A DNA stretch of 64,000 nucleotides, taken from DATBLE01 sp036555585. GTDB lineage: Bacteria; Actinomycetota; Thermoleophilia; Gaiellales; Gaiellaceae. The translations under genes and the position numbers were made by a program. Positions 17,161-25,001 of this stretch are shown here, one piece after another. Below the pieces are notes generated by a model, which made no database searches, had not been told where the DNA came from, and worked only from the letters and a program-made list of their open reading frames with translations. The stretch is taken from assembly GCA_036555585.1 (NCBI GenBank), contig DATBLE010000039.1, positions 1 to 64,000 of the forward strand, written 5' to 3'. Within the stretch, counting starts at the first letter, position 1. Every line of letters starts with the position of its first letter.

Positions 17161-18360
17161 ATGTGTGCCGCGCCGGGAAAGAACCCATTCCGACCGGGTG
17201 TCGGAACGCGTCCGTTGCATCTGGCGGGACGGGACGGGCCGATGCGTCGCTTTGCGGCAATGCTCAGGGCAGCGCCCGAGCAGCCAGCGAACATGCGGAT
17301 TACTGGTCTTCGGGGCGTGGGCAAGACCGTCCTGCTCGGCGAATTCGAGCTAATTGCCCAAGAGGCCGGCTGGATTCCGGCGCCGCTCGAGTTCCAACCC
17401 GGGCACAACGTAGAGGATGCTCTCGTCCAAGCTATCTCGGCGTTGTGCCGACGCACGCAGCATGGGCTGTCACGAGTTGACCGTCTCCGTGCAGCAATCG
17501 GGGACGCGGTTCGGCACGCGGGGACGCTCGGCCTCACGTGGAGCGAATTCACGCTTTCGCATACGCCAGGCGCCGATGAGCGCGAAGAGGACATGGTGAA
17601 AGAGCTCTTCGAGACGCTCGAGACGACGGTCGAGAAGGACCGTCAGGGTCTGATCTTGCTTCTCGATGAAGCGCAGGTCTTGCGTGATGAAAGAGATCGG
17701 CACGGCGAGCATCCATTGTCATTACTGATTTCATCGATCGTCGCCCTACAGCGGCGTGAGCTCCCCATTGGACTCGTCCTCTGTGGCCTACCCACGCTGA
17801 CGGGAAATCTGCTGCGTGCACGCTCGTACACGGAACGGATGTTCCGAGGAGAGCTCATCGGATCGCTCGATGTCCAGGACGCACGCGAAGCATTCACGAA
17901 GCCACTCGTGGAAGTTGGGAACCTGGTCACAGCAACACCCGATCTCGTAGGCGAGGTCGTCTCGGAGGTCGAGGGCTATCCGTATTTCATCCAGCTCTGG
18001 GGGGCGGAGCTGTGGGACGCCGCGGAGCTGGCGGGTGTGGACGAGATGACGCCGGACCTACTCGAGGCGGCCCGGAAGGACATCTATCGGCGCCTCGACT
18101 CCGACTTCTATGAACCTCGCGTCACGACGCTAACACCTGCTGAACAAGACGTCTTGCTCGCCAGCGCGGCAGCGTCGTATCCGCCGCTCGTCGTGGCTGA
18201 CCTCAACGCGGCCATCGACAAGAGTCCAGCCAACATCAATGTGCTTCTCGGACGACTCGTCGAGAGCGGTGTGCTCTACCGGGTTCGTAAGGGGCAGTAT
18301 GAGTACACCGCGCCAAAATTCCGCGACTACCTCGTCCGCCGCAGCGCCGGCTCGCGATGA
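17161..18360 (+). CDS. AAA+ ATPase with C-terminal winged helix
   Basis: A 399-residue ATPase with Walker A GLRGVGKT (49-56), Walker B LILLLDE (164-170), a sensor-like CGLPTL (208-213) and a C-terminal region (about 315-395) with a winged-helix pattern. The layout resembles Orc1/Cdc6-like and STAND-type ATPases found near mobile or defence loci. Its DNA is visibly richer in A and T than its neighbours, and it interrupts a run of glycosyltransferase genes, both signs of horizontal gain. AAGGA lies 9 nt before the ATG. The cellular role is unknown; no partner nuclease or transposase gene is adjacent. Confidence 0.8.
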   Translation: MCAAPGKNPFRPGVGTRPLHLAGRDGPMRRFAAMLRAAPEQPANMRITGLRGVGKTVLLGEFELIAQEAGWIPAPLEFQPGHNVEDALVQAISALCRRTQHGLSRVDRLRAAIGDAVRHAGTLGLTWSEFTLSHTPGADEREEDMVKELFETLETTVEKDRQGLILLLDEAQVLRDERDRHGEHPLSLLISSIVALQRRELPIGLVLCGLPTLTGNLLRARSYTERMFRGELIGSLDVQDAREAFTKPLVEVGNLVTATPDLVGEVVSEVEGYPYFIQLWGAELWDAAELAGVDEMTPDLLEAARKDIYRRLDSDFYEPRVTTLTPAEQDVLLASAAASYPPLVVADLNAAIDKSPANINVLLGRLVESGVLYRVRKGQYEYTAPKFRDYLVRRSAGSR

Positions 18361-18391
18361 CACAAACACGGATGGGCGCTCCTCCGGAATC

Positions 18392-19450
18392 GTGAGGATC
18401 GCGTTCGACGTTTCGCCGCTCTCGCACCCGCGGACGGGGGTGGGGAACTACATCCGCGGCTCGTTGGCGGGGCTCGTCGAGGCGGCCGGCTCCGAGCACG
18501 AGGTCGTCCCCTTCGCGCCGACCAGCCCTCAGGGGAAGAAGCGGATCCCGGAAGCGCTCGCAGGCATCCCGGTCGAGGCCCGGCTGCGCTTCCTGCCGTT
18601 CGCCCACCACTGGCGGCAGGCCTGGAGCCGTGCGGGCCGGCCGCCGGTGGAGCGGTTCCTCGGCCCCCTCGACGTGCTCCACTTCTCCGACTGGATGTAC
18701 CCGCCGCAGCGCGCCGGCCTGCGCTCGACGATGGTGCACGACCTCGTGCCGCTGCGCTTCCCGGAGTGGGTGCAGGGCCGGACGAGGCGGATGCACGGCG
18801 CCAAGTACCGCAACGCTGCCCGCACCTGCGACGTGATCTTCGTCAACTCCGAGTTCACGAAGGGCGACGTGGTCGAGCTGCTCGGGGTCGCCGCGGAGAA
18901 GGTCGTGGTCGCGTACCCGGGCGTCGACCTGGCGCCCGAGGGCGAGCGGGCCGACCTCGGCCGGCCGTACGTCGTCAGCGTCGCCACCCTCGAGCCGCGC
19001 AAGAACCTCGAGACCCTGCTCGCGGCGCCGCTCCCGGACGGGCACGCGCTCGCCGTCGTCGGCGCGGCCGGCTGGGGCGCTCAGCCGGCGCTCGACCGGC
19101 CCGACGTGATCCGGCTCGGCTACGTCGGCGACGCGGAGCTCGCGCGGCTGTACCGCGGTGCGGCGGCGTTCGTCTACCCGTCGCGCTTCGAGGGCTTCGG
19201 GATGCCGATCGTCGAGGCGATGGCGGCCGGGGTGCCGGTGGTCGTCTCGGCGCACCCGTCCATGGACGAGGCCGCCGGCGACGCCGCCGTTCGCGCCGAC
19301 CCGGACGATCCGGCCGCGATCGGCGCGGCGCTCGAGGAGGCGCTCCGCCGCCGTGACGAGCTCGTCGCGCGCGGGCTGGCGCATGCGGCACGCTTTCGCT
19401 GGCCCGAGACCGGGCGCGTCATGCTGCAGGCGTTCACGCGATGCGCGTAG
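18392..19450 (+). CDS. Family 4 glycosyltransferase
   Basis: A 352-residue GT-B enzyme. I place the start at GTG 18392, where homology begins (VRIAFDVSPLSHPRTGVGNY), 31 nt after the ATPase stop. Donor-side motifs are VATLEPRKNLETLL and PSRFEGFGMPIVEAMAAG with both glutamates. The N-terminal pattern and HDLVPLRFPEW are typical of mannosyltransferase-like enzymes, but specificity is not certain. Its stop lies inside the next gene's start (10-nt overlap), beginning a chain of five coupled genes that runs to 22749. Confidence 0.88.
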   Translation: MRIAFDVSPLSHPRTGVGNYIRGSLAGLVEAAGSEHEVVPFAPTSPQGKKRIPEALAGIPVEARLRFLPFAHHWRQAWSRAGRPPVERFLGPLDVLHFSDWMYPPQRAGLRSTMVHDLVPLRFPEWVQGRTRRMHGAKYRNAARTCDVIFVNSEFTKGDVVELLGVAAEKVVVAYPGVDLAPEGERADLGRPYVVSVATLEPRKNLETLLAAPLPDGHALAVVGAAGWGAQPALDRPDVIRLGYVGDAELARLYRGAAAFVYPSRFEGFGMPIVEAMAAGVPVVVSAHPSMDEAAGDAAVRADPDDPAAIGAALEEALRRRDELVARGLAHAARFRWPETGRVMLQAFTRCA

Positions 19451-20397
19451 GCCTCGACACCTCTCCGCTCGTCCAGACGCAGGCCGGCACCGCGCGGTAC
19501 ATCAGGGGCTTGCTCGCCCACAACGAGTACGAGCAAGTCTCCTTCGGGGGGTCGAGCCGGCTGGCCACGCTCCTCCGTGACGCACTCTGGTACCCGCTAG
19601 TGCTTCCGCGCGCAGCGCGGAAGCGCATGGACGTCCTCCACTGCCCGACCTTCCGCGGCCCCCTGCGCAGCAGCGTGCCGCTGGTGGTTACGGTCCACGA
19701 TCTCGCCGTCCTGCGCCACCCGGGAACGTTCAACCGATGGACGCGGCAGTACAGCCGCCTTGCCGTTCCCAGGGTGGCGCGGTCGGCGAGGCGCCTGATC
19801 GCCGTCTCGGAGTTCACCCGCGCGGAGATCGTCGAGCTGCTCGGCATCCCCGAGGAGCGGATCGACGTGATCCCGAACGCGGTCGGCGCGCCGTTCCTGC
19901 CGGACGGCCCCGCGGGCGAGGGAGAGTACGTGCTCGCGGTGGGGACGCTCGAGCCGCGCAAGAACCATGCGCTCGTGCAGCAGGCTGCACGAGCGCTAGC
20001 TGTCCCCTTGAGAGTCGTCGGGGCTCGTGGCTGGGGGGACGTGCAGGTCGACGGGTGGTTGGGGCAGGTCTCCGACGACGAGCTCGCTGCGCTCTACCGC
20101 GGGGCTCGTTGCCTCGTCTACCCCTCGCTCTACGAGGGCTTCGGCATCCCGGTGCTGGAGGCGATGGCCTGCGGGACGCCTGTGGTGACCAGTGCCGGAG
20201 GCGCCACCGAGGAGGTCGCGGGGGGCGCGGCGGTGCTGGTCGACCCGCGCGATCCGGCGGCGATCGCGGCCGGGATCGAGGAGGCGGCGGCGCGGCGGGA
20301 CGAGCTCCGTGCCCGCGGGCTCGCGCGGGCCGCCGAGTTCACCTGGGAGCGCGTCGCCGCGGCGACCCGCGCCGTCTACGAGCGGGCGGCCGCGTGA
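19441..20397 (+). CDS. Family 4 glycosyltransferase
   Basis: A 318-residue GT-B enzyme related to its two neighbours. It begins MRVGLDTSPLVQTQAGTARY and has VHDLAVLRHPGTFN, VGTLEPRKNHALVQQAA and the donor signature PSLYEGFGIPVLEAMACG. Two perfect hairpins lie inside the coding sequence (19602-19624 and 19969-19996) without changing protein length relative to the gene at 18392. The start codon overlaps the upstream stop by 10 nt. It probably adds one sugar of the repeat unit in the cytoplasm. Confidence 0.88.
   Translation: MRVGLDTSPLVQTQAGTARYIRGLLAHNEYEQVSFGGSSRLATLLRDALWYPLVLPRAARKRMDVLHCPTFRGPLRSSVPLVVTVHDLAVLRHPGTFNRWTRQYSRLAVPRVARSARRLIAVSEFTRAEIVELLGIPEERIDVIPNAVGAPFLPDGPAGEGEYVLAVGTLEPRKNHALVQQAARALAVPLRVVGARGWGDVQVDGWLGQVSDDELAALYRGARCLVYPSLYEGFGIPVLEAMACGTPVVTSAGGATEEVAGGAAVLVDPRDPAAIAAGIEEAAARRDELRARGLARAAEFTWERVAAATRAVYERAAA
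19602..19624. repeat. Intragenic perfect hairpin
   Basis: A 10-bp perfect stem (GCTTCCGCGC / GCGCGGAAGC) with a 3-nt loop, in the coding sequence of a glycosyltransferase. Confidence 0.7.
19969..19996. repeat. Intragenic perfect hairpin
   Basis: A 12-bp perfect stem (GCGCTCGTGCAG / CTGCACGAGCGC) with a CAGG loop, in the same glycosyltransferase gene as the hairpin at 19602. Confidence 0.75.
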
Positions 20398-21401
20398 CGC
20401 CGCTCGTCGTCCTCGACGCGGACGTGCTCGGTCGGCAGCGGACCGGCGACGAGACCTACGTCGAGAACCTGCTTCGCTGGCTCCCTCGGCTCGGCGGCGA
20501 CTACCGCTTCGCCGCGATCACGCGGCGGCCCGAGCTCGTGCCGGAGGGCGTCGAGGCGATCCGGATCGGCACGGGCTCGCAGGAGCTGCGGATGGCCTGG
20601 ACGGTGCCCCGGTTGCTCCGTCGGCTCCGGCCGGCGCTCGCCCACTTCCAGCACGCGCTCCCGCTCGCCTGCCCCTGCCCCGCGGTGGTCACCGTGCACG
20701 ACCTCTCGTTCGAGCGCGAGCCGGAGGCGATGAGCCGCCGCGACCGGCTCGTCTTCAGGCGCGTCGTCCCCCGCGCTGCTCGGAAGGCCAGGCGCGTGAT
20801 CGCGGTCAGCGAGCGGACGAAGCGCGACCTCGTCGGCCTCTACGGCATCCCGCCCGACCGGATCGCGGTCACGCCGCACGGCGTCGACCCGGCGTTCGGG
20901 CCGGGTGCCGTCGCCGGGAGCGACTACCTCCTCTACGTCGGCGCGATCCAGGCCCGGAAGGACCCGCTCGCGGCTGCGCGCGCCGCGGCGGCCGTGGGGC
21001 TCCCGCTCGTCGTCGCGGGGCCGGAGCGCGAGCCGGCGCTCGCGCGCGAGCTGGAGCGGGCGGGCGCCGACCTGCGCGGCTACGTCGACAAGCCCGCGCT
21101 GGCGCAGCTGTACAGGGGCGCGGCCGCGCTCGTCCTGCCGTCGCGGTACGAGGGGTTCGGGCTCCCGGTCCTCGAGGCGATGGCGTGCGGCACCCCCGTC
21201 GTCGCGTCCGGAGACGCGGCCCTGAGGGAGGTCGCGGGCGACGCGGCGGTCTACGCCGACGGCGACCTCGCGGATGCGATCCGCGCCGCGCTCGCCGACC
21301 GCGACCGTCTCGTCGCCGCCGGGCTCGAGCGGGCGAAGGCGTTCAGCTGGGAAGAGACGGCGCGCCGGACGCTCGCCGTCTACCGCGAGGCGCTCGCATG
21401 A
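20394..21401 (+). CDS. Family 4 glycosyltransferase
   Basis: A 335-residue GT-B enzyme. GTG at 20394 overlaps the previous stop (GTGA), and homology starts there (VTPLVVLDADVLGRQRTGDE). Further motifs are VTVHDLSFEREPEAMSRRDR, LYVGAIQARKDPLAAARAA and PSRYEGFGLPVLEAMACG. Together with 18392 and 19441 it forms a set of three related enzymes in a row, which suggests gene duplication followed by specialisation. The donor sugar is not predictable from sequence. Confidence 0.88.
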   Translation: MTPLVVLDADVLGRQRTGDETYVENLLRWLPRLGGDYRFAAITRRPELVPEGVEAIRIGTGSQELRMAWTVPRLLRRLRPALAHFQHALPLACPCPAVVTVHDLSFEREPEAMSRRDRLVFRRVVPRAARKARRVIAVSERTKRDLVGLYGIPPDRIAVTPHGVDPAFGPGAVAGSDYLLYVGAIQARKDPLAAARAAAAVGLPLVVAGPEREPALARELERAGADLRGYVDKPALAQLYRGAAALVLPSRYEGFGLPVLEAMACGTPVVASGDAALREVAGDAAVYADGDLADAIRAALADRDRLVAAGLERAKAFSWEETARRTLAVYREALA

Positions 21402-22153
21402 TCTCGGCGATCGTCGTCTCCCACGGCCACGCCGAGGAGCTGGCCGAGTCGCTGCCCGCGCTCGCGCCCCAGGTCGACGAGATCGTGCTGATCGCGAACA
21501 CGCCGGCCAGCCTGCCGGGCGAGACCCCCGGCGCCCGGGTGCTCGAGAACCCGGCGCCGCTCGGCTACGCCGCCAACCTGAACCGCGGGATCGCGGCGAC
21601 GAGCGGCGAGCTCGTCCTGGTCAACAACCCCGATGCGGTGCCCGAGCCCGGCGCCGTCGCCGCGCTCGCCGCGTTCATGGCCGGGCGGCCCCGCTGCGGC
21701 GTCGCGGGCCCGCGCCTGGTCAGCCCGGACGGCTCCTGGCAGGCCTCGCGCCGCCGCTTCCCGACCGTCGCCGGCACGCTCGTCCGGCGCACGCCGCTGC
21801 GCCGCTGGTTCCCGCCGCTCGAGCGCCAGCGCGCCCACTACGGGCTCGACGAGCGGCCGTCGGAGCCGGTCGAGGCCGACTGGATGCTCGGCGGCTCGCT
21901 CCTCCTCCGCCGGTCGATGCTCGACGAGCTCGGCGGCTACGACGCGGGCTTCCGCATGTACGGGGAGGAGATCGACCTCTGCTACCGCGCGGCGCGGGCG
22001 GGCTGGGAGCGCTGGTATGTCCCGCAGGCGGTCGTCCGCCATCGCTGGGACGCGCTCACCGACCAGACCTTCTGGACGCGGCGCACGCTGTGGCACTGGC
22101 GGTCGATCCTGCGGTTCGTCCGGAAGCATCCCGAGCGGCTGCTCGCGCGGTGA
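21398..22153 (+). CDS. Family 2 glycosyltransferase, rhamnosyltransferase-like
   Basis: A 251-residue GT-A enzyme. It begins MISAIVVSHGHAEELAESLP and has PLGYAANLNRGIAATSGELV followed by VNNPDAV, the metal-binding stretch of WbbL-like enzymes, then DWMLGGSLLLRRSMLDELGG and GEEIDLCYRAARAGW. WbbL-type members transfer rhamnose, so a deoxysugar donor is plausible but unproven. It starts at ATG 21398 with a 4-nt overlap on the gene before, and the next gene overlaps its stop the same way. It should act in the cytoplasm on lipid-linked glycan. Confidence 0.88.
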   Translation: MISAIVVSHGHAEELAESLPALAPQVDEIVLIANTPASLPGETPGARVLENPAPLGYAANLNRGIAATSGELVLVNNPDAVPEPGAVAALAAFMAGRPRCGVAGPRLVSPDGSWQASRRRFPTVAGTLVRRTPLRRWFPPLERQRAHYGLDERPSEPVEADWMLGGSLLLRRSMLDELGGYDAGFRMYGEEIDLCYRAARAGWERWYVPQAVVRHRWDALTDQTFWTRRTLWHWRSILRFVRKHPERLLAR

Positions 22154-22749
22154 AGAGCGGCGTGGAGACCTGGACCGAGCGCGAGTACGCGAACCCGGTC
22201 CCGTATCTGCGGCACCGTGCGGAGCTGATCCTCTCGCTCGGCCCCTCGCTCCGGCCCGGCGACCGGCTCGTCGACCTCGCCTGCGGAGACGGCGGGCTCG
22301 CCGACTTCCTCTCCGGGATCGACTACCTGGGCGTGGACGCCGACCCGCGGATGGTCGAGGAGGCCGCCTCGAAGGGCCGCACGATCGCCCGGGCCGACCT
22401 CAACGACTTCGTGCCGGAGGAGGACGTCGCCGCCACCACGCTGTTCCGGGCGCTCTACTACGCGCGCGACCGGCGCGCCTTCTTCCGGCACGTGGCCGGC
22501 TATACGACCGGGAAGCTCGTCTTCGACCTCAACCCGCGCCAGTACCAGCTCGACGAGGTCGTCGCCGACCTGCACGCGACCGGCTGGCCGGCCGTGGCCC
22601 TGCGGCCGTTCTTCGTGCCGCAGACCCGCGCGCTGCCCGGGCCCGTCGGGGCGGCTCTGATCGCGGCGGAGAGGAGCGGCCCGCTCGCGCGGCTCGCCCT
22701 CCGCCGTCGGTTCACCTACTTCGTCGCCGCATCGGGCACGAACGAGTAG
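22150..22749 (+). CDS. Class I SAM-dependent methyltransferase
   Basis: A 199-residue protein starting at the GTG that overlaps the previous stop. The SAM site is LVDLACGDGGLADFLSG and the adjoining acidic strand LGVDADPRMVEEA. The family could not be narrowed beyond class I methyltransferases. It is the last gene of a five-gene coupled run of glycosyltransferases and probably methylates a sugar of the same glycan. Its 3' end overlaps the convergent membrane-protein gene by 34 nt, so the two messages are antisense at their tails. Confidence 0.8.
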   Translation: MKSGVETWTEREYANPVPYLRHRAELILSLGPSLRPGDRLVDLACGDGGLADFLSGIDYLGVDADPRMVEEAASKGRTIARADLNDFVPEEDVAATTLFRALYYARDRRAFFRHVAGYTTGKLVFDLNPRQYQLDEVVADLHATGWPAVALRPFFVPQTRALPGPVGAALIAAERSGPLARLALRRRFTYFVAASGTNE

Positions 22750-25001
22750 GAAACCTGGGCGCCGAGCTGGCGCCGGTCGCCGCCGCCGAAGTCGAACGGC
22801 GAGAACGTCGGCGACACGGTCACCACGACGCGCGTCCGGGGGCCCCCCGGCACCGAGAAGGTGCGCGTCTTGCCGCTGTGGACCGTCCAGTGCAGCACCC
22901 GGGAGACCTTGCCGAGGGCGGGCTGCCGGTCGGGGCCGCGGATCAGGCGGCCGACCTTGATCGTCACCCGGCCGGGCTTGTCCGTCCCCTGCCAGCCCGC
23001 GCGCGAGACGATGATCCGGATCGCCCCGGGCTTGCCTCCCGGCGTCGCGAACTGGTTGTAGGCGCTCAAGGCAGGCGTGCCCGGCGGCGAGCCGAACGGC
23101 GGGGTCACCCAGCCGTCGGGCTCGATCCCGGTCGGCGTGCTGGCGAGGCGCAGCGGGCGTTCGATCTTCAGCAACCGCCACGGTGCGGGCGCCACGGCGA
23201 CCCTGTGGATCGGGAAGCCGAACTCGTCCCGGGTGATCACCGAGCGGACCTCCGGACGGACGAGCTCCTTGCCCTGCACGGCGATGCCCTCGTCGGCGAC
23301 CATGTAGTCGACGCCGGCCGGCGCGCCGGTCGGGATCGACTTGCCGGTGAGCAGGCCGTCGGGCCCCGCGTCGGGAGTGACGTAGCCCGGAGCCCTCCTG
23401 CCGGGCGGCGGGGCGGTGCCGTCGAGGCTCCAGACGTACGTGAGCCCGCGGTTCCAGAACTCCATCAGCCAGATCCCCTGCGGGTCGGTGATCTTCTGGC
23501 CGAGGTAGATCGTCGGCTTCCCGCCGGTTGCGTCGTCGATCCAGGTCGGCGGCGTGGGGAAGTTGGCGAGCAGCCTCCTGGAGAAGCGGTTGACCCCGTT
23601 CGAAGCGGAGATCTCGCCGGCGACGTTCCAGGCGACCACGAGGACGGCGGCGGCGACCGTGATCCCGAACCCCAGCCAGCGCCGCCTCGTGATCGGCCGG
23701 AGGCCCGGCAGGAGCAGGAGCGCGACCGAGATCGCGAGCACGACCGCCAGCAGGACCTTCACGTCGCCGTCGTCGAACGCCAGGTCGCGGTTCGCCATCT
23801 GGACGATCGCGAGCCCGAGCGCGTCGGCGTAGGGGAAGAGATCGAGCTTGTAGGGCGTGGTCAGGACGAGGTAGAGGACGAAGCCCGCGCTGGCGGCCAG
23901 CGCGACGAGGTTCAGGCGCCGCCGCTCGAACGCGAGCGCGGTGGCGACGAAGAGCAGCGGGGCGACGAAGATCAGGTTGCGTTCCTCGACGACGGTGGAG
24001 AACACGGTCGAGAGGTACGACGCCTTCACGGCCGTGTAGAGGCCGAAGACGAGCACGGAGGCGGAGGTGACGGCGACGAAGGCGCGCAGCTCCAGCGTTC
24101 GCGGCACGCCCCTGGGACGCACGAGCGCGGCGAGCGCGACCACGGGCAGGAGGCCGATCCCGATCGCCAGCGCGCCGCCTGCCCAGAGCCCGTACACGAT
24201 CATCCGGTGCCGGTAGTAGCCGGTCGCGACCAGCCAGGTCTGCGAGAAGGCCCCGACGCTGGCGCTGAAGACGACGATCGCCCCGATCGAGAGGACGACG
24301 AGGCCGACCCAGTCCCACGCGCTCCACCCGGCCCGCCAGCGCTTCACCGGCCCGCTCGTCCACGTGAGGAAGAGCGCCGCGAGCACGTACACGACGATCA
24401 GGATCGCCAGCTGGCCGCGGACGAGCAGGGCGAACAGCACCGAGACCGACGCGGCCACGTTCCAGCCCCAGGACCGGGTGACGAGGCCCTTGGCGATCAG
24501 GAAGAACGAGAGCGCGGCCGCGGGGTAGGCGAGCGGCTCCTCGATCATGAAGGAGCCGTACGCAAGCGACGGGCCCGCGACCGCCCCGACGGCGGCGAAG
24601 AGCGCCCAGAACCGCGAGACGAGCATCCGCGCGAGCAGGTACGTCGGGAAGATCGCCGACGTCATCACGATCACGCCGAAGTACTTGATCGCCGAGTAGG
24701 CGGTGTGGACGTCGTGGATCCACCAGAACGGGGCTGTGAAGTACGCGTAGAGCGTGTCGAAGGAGACCGAGTGGTGACGCTCCGAGGCGTGCCCGGTCTC
24801 CGCGATGCTGCGGGCGAGCTGCGTGTACTTGAGCTCGTCGGTGAAGAGCCACGGGGTGACGTGGCCGCGGGTCTGCCACCCGTAGAGGACGCAGAGCCAG
24901 AGGAAGGCGACGACGACCGGAACCGCGTTCGTCAGCCGCTCGGCGTGCGTCGCCTCCGCGACGGCCGGGCGCGGTCCGGCGGTGGGAGCGGCTGCGGTCA
25001 C
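22716..25001 (-). CDS. GT-C-like membrane protein with long extracytoplasmic C-terminus
   Basis: A 761-residue protein that starts at the GTG overlapping the stop of the fused transferase gene upstream (GTGA). About thirteen helices lie between residues 28 and 470. The first outer loop has FTDELKYTQLARSI, matching the acidic loop of 15002 and 53910. The C-terminal 280 residues look like a beta-rich extracytoplasmic domain. Co-translation with the WecA-CapD fusion suggests it works on the lipid-linked product of that enzyme. This resembles an ArnT/PMT-like glycosyltransferase, but no donor is known. Confidence 0.78.
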   Translation of the reverse strand: MTAAAPTAGPRPAVAEATHAERLTNAVPVVVAFLWLCVLYGWQTRGHVTPWLFTDELKYTQLARSIAETGHASERHHSVSFDTLYAYFTAPFWWIHDVHTAYSAIKYFGVIVMTSAIFPTYLLARMLVSRFWALFAAVGAVAGPSLAYGSFMIEEPLAYPAAALSFFLIAKGLVTRSWGWNVAASVSVLFALLVRGQLAILIVVYVLAALFLTWTSGPVKRWRAGWSAWDWVGLVVLSIGAIVVFSASVGAFSQTWLVATGYYRHRMIVYGLWAGGALAIGIGLLPVVALAALVRPRGVPRTLELRAFVAVTSASVLVFGLYTAVKASYLSTVFSTVVEERNLIFVAPLLFVATALAFERRRLNLVALAASAGFVLYLVLTTPYKLDLFPYADALGLAIVQMANRDLAFDDGDVKVLLAVVLAISVALLLLPGLRPITRRRWLGFGITVAAAVLVVAWNVAGEISASNGVNRFSRRLLANFPTPPTWIDDATGGKPTIYLGQKITDPQGIWLMEFWNRGLTYVWSLDGTAPPPGRRAPGYVTPDAGPDGLLTGKSIPTGAPAGVDYMVADEGIAVQGKELVRPEVRSVITRDEFGFPIHRVAVAPAPWRLLKIERPLRLASTPTGIEPDGWVTPPFGSPPGTPALSAYNQFATPGGKPGAIRIIVSRAGWQGTDKPGRVTIKVGRLIRGPDRQPALGKVSRVLHWTVHSGKTRTFSVPGGPRTRVVVTVSPTFSPFDFGGGDRRQLGAQVSYSFVPDAATK

